Of a DNA stretch of 7,320 nt, positions 1-5,400 are shown piece after piece. The stretch is from Oscillospiraceae bacterium UBA3851 (GTDB lineage Bacteria; Bacillota; Clostridia; Oscillospirales; Oscillospiraceae). Position numbers and translations under genes: made by a program. The notes under the pieces are model-generated. The model saw nothing but the letters and a program-made list of their open reading frames with translations, searched no databases and was not told the origin of the DNA. The first letter of the stretch is position 1. Each line of letters starts with the position of its first letter. The DNA is taken from the NCBI GenBank assembly GCA_002392625.1, contig DGHJ01000037.1, forward strand, positions 1 to 7,320, written 5' to 3'.

Positions 1-749
1 ACACGGCAGACGATGACGGTGACGTTGTCCTTGCCGCCGTGCTCCAGGGCGGCGTCCACCAGCTTCCGGGTGCACTCCGCCGCGGACTCGGCGCGGGTCA
101 TGATGTCGTCGATCTCCAGGTTGGTCAGCATGTCCGTCAATCCGTCGCTGCACAGGAGATACTGGTCGCCGTACCGGAGCTCACCCTTGGCAATATGGGG
201 CTCCAGCAGGAAATTTTCAGGGTCTATTCCAAGATGCTGGGTCAGCGGGGTCTTTTTCCGGCCCTCCCGCCGCTCAACATGATCTTCCGAAAGTTGCAGA
301 AATTCGCCGTCACGCAGGCGATAGGCGCGGCTGTCTCCCAGGTTGCAGCAATAGACGTGGTCGTGGGAGAAATACAGGGCCACCAGGGTAGCCCCCATCC
401 GCTCGGTGCACAGCTCATTGGCGCGGGAGAGCACCGCATTGTTCAGCCGTTCACACGTCGCCTCCAGGAAGCGGCGCTCCGGGTAAAAATAGTCCTTCAG
501 GCGGCGGACGTTTCGTTTCATCTCGTCAGCCGCAGCAAAGGACGCCGCTTCGCCGAAGTTCTCACCGCCCATACCGTCAAAAACCGCCACGCAGAGCTCC
601 TTGCGCAGCAGATGATACATGACGACAGGGTGCTTCAAACCGTTGTTGGCCTCCGGCAGGCAGCGTCCGTCAAAGAAAAAATTGTCCTCATTGTTCCCGC
701 GGACTCTGCCGGTATTGCAGAGGCACGCGGCTTCGATCAACACAGCCAT
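1..749 (-). CDS. PP2C-family Ser/Thr protein phosphatase (3' end cut by window edge)
   Basis: The frame starts at ATG 749-747 and stays open to base 1, giving 249 complete codons and a truncated C-terminus. It encodes a metal-dependent phosphatase that removes phosphate from Ser/Thr residues, presumably cytosolic since no signal peptide or membrane segment is seen. All PP2C motifs are present in order: RGNNEDN (residues 17-23, metal Asp22), VFDGMGG (56-62, metal Asp58), MGATL (118-122), NLGDSRAYRL (136-145), LSEDH (153-157), CSDGLTD (200-206, Asp202) and GGKDNVT (238-244, metal Asp241). Bacterial members usually have about 240-260 residues, so only a few codons should be missing. The start is supported by AAAGGGGAAG at 755-764, about 8 bases upstream. 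The gene follows the secretion genes after a 90-base gap with a hairpin terminator, so it may be transcribed at a lower level or by read-through. Its likely target is a Thr-phosphorylated partner of the EssC FHA domain; that is inference. Confidence 0.95.
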   Translation of the reverse strand, partial: MAVLIEAACLCNTGRVRGNNEDNFFFDGRCLPEANNGLKHPVVMYHLLRKELCVAVFDGMGGENFGEAASFAAADEMKRNVRRLKDYFYPERRFLEATCERLNNAVLSRANELCTERMGATLVALYFSHDHVYCCNLGDSRAYRLRDGEFLQLSEDHVERREGRKKTPLTQHLGIDPENFLLEPHIAKGELRYGDQYLLCSDGLTDMLTNLEIDDIMTRAESAAECTRKLVDAALEHGGKDNVTVIVCR

Positions 750-770
750 GTTCTCTTCCCCTTTCCCAGG

Positions 771-812
771 AAAAACCCGCATCGGGCAACGCCCGGTCAT
801 CCCGATGCGGGT
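771..812 (-). terminator. Intrinsic terminator or attenuator between the small-protein genes and the phosphatase gene
   Basis: Bases 775-786 and 801-812 form a perfect 12-bp GC-rich inverted repeat around a 14-base loop. Read on the minus strand, the stem is followed directly by a short T-run (complement of A771-775) and then CC. The plus-strand side has only CTTTC, so it works mainly in the direction of the operon. The T-run is short and the phosphatase ribosome binding site begins only about 6 bases later. Partial termination (attenuation) or 3'-end protection of the upstream message is therefore as likely as full termination. Confidence 0.7.
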
Positions 813-839
813 CTTTCAAGGAATGCAATTCAAAGTAAA

Positions 840-1151
840 TCAGATCTCAATTATATCGCTTTCTCTTCGGAGCTGGTAGACGTCCTCCTCGATGATCCGC
901 ACGACCTCCTGATAGGTCTGGTTGACGTCCGATGCGGCATCGTCCAGTACGGTCGCCATGCGCCTGAAGTATTGCTCCAGATGATCCACGGTGTTCAGCA
1001 CGCGATTGTATTCAGACGCCAGCGACGGATCACCGTAATCCCTGGCACGCCGCACAGCTTCCCGGAGATGCTGAGTCGTTCTTCTCTCCTCATGGACCTG
1101 TGACACGTGGTCCCGCAATAACCGCGCGTCATAATAGAATTCGCTTGCCAC
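840..1151 (-). CDS. Small helical protein of the T7SS cluster, unknown function
   Basis: A 103-residue protein read from GTG 1151-1149 to TGA 842-840. I do not recognise a named family. It is charged and predicted all-helical: one helix spans about residues 7-45 (Arg/Glu-rich) and a second about 50-95, with Gly-Asp-Pro near 40-42 as a break. It has no signal peptide, no membrane segment and no W-x-G. Size, helical-hairpin character and position fit the partner or chaperone-like helical proteins that accompany WXG100 and LXG substrates in Firmicute T7SS loci (the Lap-like idea), but no diagnostic motif proves this. The gap to the upstream gene is 14 bases. No strong Shine-Dalgarno is visible (only a weak ACGAGAT), so translation may be coupled to the gene before. 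No ATG or TTG start is available in the gap, and the first in-frame Met lies too far inside the protein. The gene is well supported; the function is not. Confidence 0.8.
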   Translation of the reverse strand: MASEFYYDARLLRDHVSQVHEERRTTQHLREAVRRARDYGDPSLASEYNRVLNTVDHLEQYFRRMATVLDDAASDVNQTYQEVVRIIEEDVYQLRRESDIIEI

Positions 1152-1165
1152 GTTTGATCTCGTTG

Positions 1166-1534
1166 TTACAGCAGAGGTGCGATGGTGATGGCAGCCTCCA
1201 CCGTATTCTTCAGCGTCTCTGCGGCCTCGCCCACGGTGGTGGCAACCTGATTGCCATAGTCGGTCATCTGATCGACGGTCGTCTGAATCATCGCTCTGAC
1301 CTCGGTCAGCTCGGCCTTGGTCTTCTGGGCAGCCGTGACATGCTCGTTGATGTCGTTCAGCCAGAGCTGATAGCTGCTGTCGCCCTCGTCAATGACCTGA
1401 TCCAGATTCTTTCTGTGACGGTCATAGGCCTGGATCACATTTTCGATCTCGCCGATCTTGATGTCGATCTTATCGAGGCAGCCCTGAAAGTCCGAAACTG
1501 AACCCTTGAAAGAGATATCACCAGAATTAGCCAT
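1166..1534 (-). CDS. WXG100-superfamily-like small secreted-type protein (122 aa)
   Basis: Starts at ATG 1534-1532 and ends at TAA 1168-1166. A strong AAGGAGGA at 1543-1550 lies 8 bases before the start. The 122-residue product is almost entirely helical: a first long helix about residues 14-50, a break around Asp-Glu-Gly-Asp (49-52), a second helix about 56-92 and a third amphipathic stretch to the C-terminus, which ends in a short hydrophobic tail. There is no signal peptide, as expected for T7SS substrates. A Trp occurs at about residue 58, close to the helix break, but not in a W-x-G motif. This fits a divergent WXG100/YwqI-type helical hairpin that is exported by EssC or pairs with an exported partner. 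That assignment rests on size, fold prediction and gene context, not on a clear signature. It is 37 bases downstream of the previous small gene. Confidence 0.87.
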   Translation of the reverse strand: MANSGDISFKGSVSDFQGCLDKIDIKIGEIENVIQAYDRHRKNLDQVIDEGDSSYQLWLNDINEHVTAAQKTKAELTEVRAMIQTTVDQMTDYGNQVATTVGEAAETLKNTVEAAITIAPLL

Positions 1535-1571
1535 TAGTCTTTTCCTCCTTATTCATCAATCCGCCGCACGA

Positions 1572-1886
1572 TCAGACACCCAGGAACTTGCCCGCTGCCT
1601 TGATCGCTCCGCTAATGGCGTTGTTCATGCCCGTAAACTGGCTCACAACGCTGGACACCATGTCATAGATCTTGTTCATACCCTGGAAGATCTTCTTCGT
1701 GACGTTCATCAGGTTATAGCTCAGACCGACGAACTCATCGATCAGCGTACCGTCGGCAAAGGTCTTGATCTCTTCGATGGTCCGGGCTGCGTCCTCCATG
1801 ACGCGGTTATATTCCTCGTTCGTCTGCATGACCGCGTCGCGCCAGGCAATAGCGGCCTCGCTGCTTTTAAGGTTAATAGTTGACAT
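1572..1886 (-). CDS. WXG100/ESAT-6-like small protein (104 aa)
   Basis: The start is set at ATG 1886-1884 because AAGAGGTG (1892-1899, core AGAGG 1894-1898) sits 7 bases upstream of it. The GTG two codons earlier overlaps that site and cannot be served by it. The stop is TGA 1574-1572. The 104-residue product has the size of a WXG100 protein and a helix-turn-helix layout: helix one about residues 6-43, a turn around Phe-Ala-Asp-Gly (43-46), and helix two about 48-80. The C-terminal segment (about 64-104) is rich in Val, Ile, Gly and Ala. The classical W-x-G is absent from the turn; Trp15 lies in the first helix instead. There is no signal peptide. It is probably an EssC substrate or a subunit of a substrate heterodimer with a neighbouring small protein (inference). 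The 77-base gap before it is the longest in the operon before the terminator and holds only a weak 5-bp inverted repeat (1930-1934 with 1944-1948). Confidence 0.88.
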   Translation of the reverse strand: MSTINLKSSEAAIAWRDAVMQTNEEYNRVMEDAARTIEEIKTFADGTLIDEFVGLSYNLMNVTKKIFQGMNKIYDMVSSVVSQFTGMNNAISGAIKAAGKFLGV

Positions 1887-1891
1887 TTTCA

Positions 1892-1899
1892 CACCTCTT
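1892..1899 (-). promoter_or_regulatory. Ribosome binding site that fixes the start at 1886
   Basis: Minus-strand AAGAGGTG. Its AGAGG core is 7 bases from ATG 1886, while the alternative GTG at 1892-1890 overlaps the site itself. This selects the shorter, 104-residue product. Confidence 0.75.
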
Positions 1900-1963
1900 C
1901 TTACAAATTTTTCGAGAATGATTTATTTCATCCGCTTGCGGTACGGATAGAAACCTGTTGGGA

Positions 1964-2170
1964 TCACGGCTGCATCTGCTGCAGGTATTGCAGCGAGCTG
2001 CGCAGCTTTTTCGCGCGCTGGATGGCCATATCCGTGACTTCAAGATAGGCCTTCAGCGGCTCGCCGTGGAAGCAGCTGCGGATGGTGTCCTTCTCTTGCT
2101 CCAGCTGCGTGATCAGGCTGTTGCAGTACATGATGCTGTCGTTATACGCGCGGGTCTGTTGGGGGTCCAT
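1964..2170 (-). CDS. Short WXG100-like protein with an F-x-G turn (68 aa)
   Basis: Runs from ATG 2170-2168 to TGA 1966-1964. The 68-residue product is a predicted helical hairpin: helix one about residues 4-31, a turn at Phe34-His35-Gly36, and helix two about 38-65. The Phe-x-Gly sits where WXG100 proteins carry Trp-x-Gly and is followed by a helix with Tyr42 and Leu43, so it looks like a shortened, W-to-F variant of that fold. WXG100 proteins usually have about 100 residues, so it is roughly a third shorter. It has no signal peptide or membrane segment and carries two Cys (16 and 33). The Shine-Dalgarno overlaps the stop codon of the ubiquitin-like gene upstream, with 13 bases between stop and start, which indicates tight translational coupling. 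Role inferred: a small substrate, or a chaperone-like partner of the two larger helical proteins that follow. The gene is secure; the family link is moderate. Confidence 0.85.
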   Translation of the reverse strand: MDPQQTRAYNDSIMYCNSLITQLEQEKDTIRSCFHGEPLKAYLEVTDMAIQRAKKLRSSLQYLQQMQP

Positions 2171-2177
2171 TGTTGCG

Positions 2178-2185
2178 TCCTCCTT
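2178..2185 (-). promoter_or_regulatory. Ribosome binding site overlapping the upstream stop codon
   Basis: Minus-strand AAGGAGGA lies 7-8 bases before ATG 2170. Its first two A bases are part of the TAA stop (2186-2184) of the ubiquitin-like gene. Ribosomes ending on that gene are therefore placed directly on the start of the 68-residue protein gene. Confidence 0.8.
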
Positions 2186-2435
2186 AAATGAGATAGAGCT
2201 GCATGCCGTCCCGAATGTTGTACTCCCGCAGGGTGCGCCGGGGGTTGAGCAGGATGTCCGGGTCCTTCAGGGACAGGATCTCCACCCCGGAGATCTCGTA
2301 CTTGCCGTTGGTCATGTCGTTGCAGGCCTGGGAGATGACCTGGATCAGCTCCCCCACCGGCACGTCCAGGGGGACGAACGCATCGTAAAACACGTTGACC
2401 GACGGCGCGTGGATGGCCACCAGAACCTTGTCCAT
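2184..2435 (-). CDS. esaB: EsaB/YukD-type ubiquitin-like T7SS protein
   Basis: An 83-residue protein from ATG 2435-2433 to TAA 2186-2184, preceded by a GGGAGGGGAAGG-type ribosome binding site. Size, position next to essC and pattern match the YukD/EsaB family: a beta strand at the N-terminus (residues 3-9), a segment ending in Val-Pro-Val-Gly-Glu-Leu that leads into a helix (about 24-40), a strand at about 46-56, a Leu-Asn-Pro-Arg-Arg-Thr-Leu turn (62-69), and the closing Arg-Asp-Gly-Met-Gln-Leu-Tyr-Leu strand (75-82) typical of ubiquitin-like folds. Family members are cytosolic accessory or regulatory components needed for T7SSb activity or expression, and are not conjugated like ubiquitin. 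The C-terminus lacks the Gly-Gly tail. It lies 15 bases downstream of essC, so it is co-transcribed. The gene name follows the S. aureus nomenclature; yukD is the Bacillus equivalent. Confidence 0.88.
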   Translation of the reverse strand: MDKVLVAIHAPSVNVFYDAFVPLDVPVGELIQVISQACNDMTNGKYEISGVEILSLKDPDILLNPRRTLREYNIRDGMQLYLI

Positions 2436-2450
2436 TTTCCTTCCCCTCCC

Positions 2451-5400
2451 TTACACGATGTCGCTCTCATCGGGATCGCCCGTGGAGGTGATCAGCTCTC
2501 CGCAGGGCATGATCATGGGATGACATTCGTTGTGGTACTTCATGATGAACCGGTCGTAACGGGGGTTCACCTTCTCCATCCGCCTGTATTCATTGGTGAT
2601 CGGCGTACACCAGGCGGAATTGAATCTGCCGCCGAAGAGCATGGCGAAGTCCTCCTTCATGAAGCTGCGGATCAGCGGCCTGGAGGTCATGCTCTCATCC
2701 TCCGGGTAGAAGCAGCCGAAGAAATAGACGTTGTAGCCCTTGATCTGCTCGAAGAGCGCGGTATACTCGGCGACCTGCTCCTTCGTCATCTCCAGCTGAA
2801 CAAAGTCCGGCAGACTCTCAAACAGGACAAACAGCGGCTTGGAGTGCTGGCGGATATACCGGGCGGCCTTTTTGGTGCGGCCCCGGTCCGTGGCGGGAAT
2901 GCCGTTCTGCTCACAGTAGGCGTTGCGGTGCATCACCTTGGTGTTGGAGATGTTCTCGATGATCTTTGCGTCCAGCTTGACCATATCCTCCACCGTGCAA
3001 TCCAGCATGGAGAAGTGGCCGTTGAACAGGGCATGGAAGCCCTCCTCGGCTTTTTTGTTGAAGATCGTTCCCGCCCGGCGGCGCATGACGATCACGTCCG
3101 CCTCCTCTCGGAGGAATGCCGTCAGCAGATTGATGAGCACCGGACGGATGCCGATGGGGTTGCCGAAATACAGCGCCGCCGTGTAGAGCTGCTGCAGCGG
3201 CATGGCAACCTCCTGCATGGTCTTCATGGACAGGCCCAGGGGGATCCGATCCGTCTTCATTCCGGCGCACAGCGTCTCGTACTCCATGACGCCCTCCAGC
3301 ACGGGGAGCTTCTTGACCATATCCGTTCTGTTGTAGAGCTTGCTGAGCTCCTCCATGCGCTCCTTGAGGCGGGCGTTCTGCACGCTGTCCTCCTCCATGC
3401 AGTTGGGCACGGCCACGTGGAACTCCAGGGGCCGGTCCTCCACCACGCAGACGCCGCGGCCGGGCAGCTGAGGCGGCAGCATGGTGCCGCGGACGTTCAG
3501 CACGTCGTTATAGTCGAACTTGTCCTGCGGCTGGAGAATAAGCCGGTAGTCCAGCTCCTGGCGGATCTTTGCGGTGGCCTCGGTAATGTGGTTGACGGAC
3601 AGAATGAAACGGATGCCGTAGTTGGCAGCCTCGCGCAGATAATCGGGAAACGCCAGGTTGATCTCCTGGAATTTCCGGAAAGACGTCATATTCATCCAGC
3701 TGTCGAAGATAACCAGAACCAGCGGCAGCCTGGCGAGCTTCCGATAGGCGTCGAAGCTGAACACCTCGGCCTCGGCAAACAGCTTCTTGCGCTCGGCCAC
3801 CAGCTCCTTGACCAGGCCCAGCAGGCGCTCCAGGTCGTTCTCGTTCTCCTCCGTGAGGTATGCGCCGCAATGAGGAGCCTTGCTGAAGGCGCCCATGGCG
3901 CCGGCAGACAGGTCCATGATGTAGAAGTTCACGTCCTCCGGGGAATACCGGGTCGTGAGAGAATACAGCAGCGTTCGCAGCAGCGTGCTCTTGCCGCTGC
4001 CGCTGCCGCCCACCAGCAGCATGTGGTGGAAGGACTGGAGATTCATCTCCATGGGGAACTGGGTCTGATGCTCCGGATCGTCCACCGTGCCCAGGACGGC
4101 GGAGATGTACTCCGTCTTCTCCGGCTCCGGCAGGCTGTGGAGCTCCAGCTTGGCGGGCAGCGGCTCCATCCACATGCTGCGGATCTGGATATTCTCCCGC
4201 TTGGCCAGGTCGGACAGGTACTGGACGATGGCCACGATCTGCTTGCGCTCGGCCTTCTTCCTGACCACCTTGGGCTTGGCGCTGAGCACCGTCTGGCCCA
4301 CGGTATCGATGAAGTCCACGGAGTTGTCCTCCTCCTTGGCCACCTCGTCCTGAGGGACGTAGCCGGCGCCGCACCAGGCGGACTGGCCCAGGGCAAAATA
4401 CTCGTTGTAGCCCACCTGCAGGTAGAACCGGCCGGTGTGCTTCAGCTCGGCGGCCTCCGGCCGCTTCAGCATCTCCATGCTGTCGCCCCGGTCCTGCACC
4501 TTCAGGCAGACGCGGAACTTGGTATTGCTCCAGATCTGGTCGTTGACCACGCCGCCGGGCTTCTGGGTGGCCAGGATCAGGTGGACGCCCAGGCTTCGGC
4601 CGATGCGGGCCGTACTGATCAGCTCGTCCATGAACTCCGGCTGCTGCTTTTTCAGCTCGGCAAACTCATCGGAGATGATGAACAGATGGGGCATGGGCTC
4701 GGAGACCCGGCCGGCACGGTAGAGCTTCTGGTAGTCGTAGATGTCCATGGTGCCCTCGTTGGTCTCGCTCTTGGCCTTTTTGAACACGGCCTGCCGGCGC
4801 TTGAGCTCGCTGTTGATGCTCATCAGCGAGCGCTGGATGGCGGCGCCGTCCAGGTTGGTGATGGTGCCCACCAGATGGGGCAGGTGGATGCCCTTGCTCT
4901 TGTCCTCAAAGGCGTCGGCCAGACCGCCGCCCTTGTAGTCGATGAGGATGAAGGCCACCTCCTCCGGGCTGAAGTTGACGGCCATGGACAGGATGTAGGT
5001 GATGATGAACTCCGATTTGCCGGAGCCGGTCATGCCGGCCACCAGGCCGTGGGGGCCCTGGCGCTTTTCGTGCAGGTCCAGGGTGAACAGGTTGCCGTCC
5101 GTCCCCACGCCCACGGGCACGGCCAGGGAGGCCACCGGGTTGTTGTCCGCCCAGCGGGCCATGGGGTTCAGGTGCTCCACCCGGCCGGCCCGGTACATCT
5201 CCAGGAAGGTGACCATGGGGGGCAGCATGAAGGACTTTTCGTTGGTCTGCAGCAGATAGCGGGACAGCTTGTCCATGCTCGCCGCCACCTCCGGCAGCCC
5301 GGCGGCGTCCATCTTGAAGGGCAGGTCCTCGATCTCCGGGTGGAAGAAGTCCACCAGCACCTCGCCGGAGCGCAGGTCAATGAGCTTCTGGCACTCCTTG

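Noticed and set aside
39..1103. Plus-strand open frame of 354 codons
   Set aside because: It runs opposite the phosphatase and the 103-residue protein gene, both in matching register and both better supported. It contains no motif.
1887..1892. GTG two codons upstream as the start of the 104-residue protein
   Set aside because: The only good Shine-Dalgarno (1892-1899) overlaps this GTG, while it is ideally spaced for ATG 1886.
1930..1948. Hairpin in the 77-base gap as a terminator
   Set aside because: Only 5 bp (ATCCG/CGGAT) with a 9-base loop, and no T-run follows on the minus strand. It could at most be a processing or pausing site.
3508..4396. Minus-strand frames of 288 and 117 codons inside essC
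   Set aside because: They are alternative-frame readings of the GC-rich essC motor region, rich in Arg, Gly and Pro, without their own ribosome binding sites or domains.
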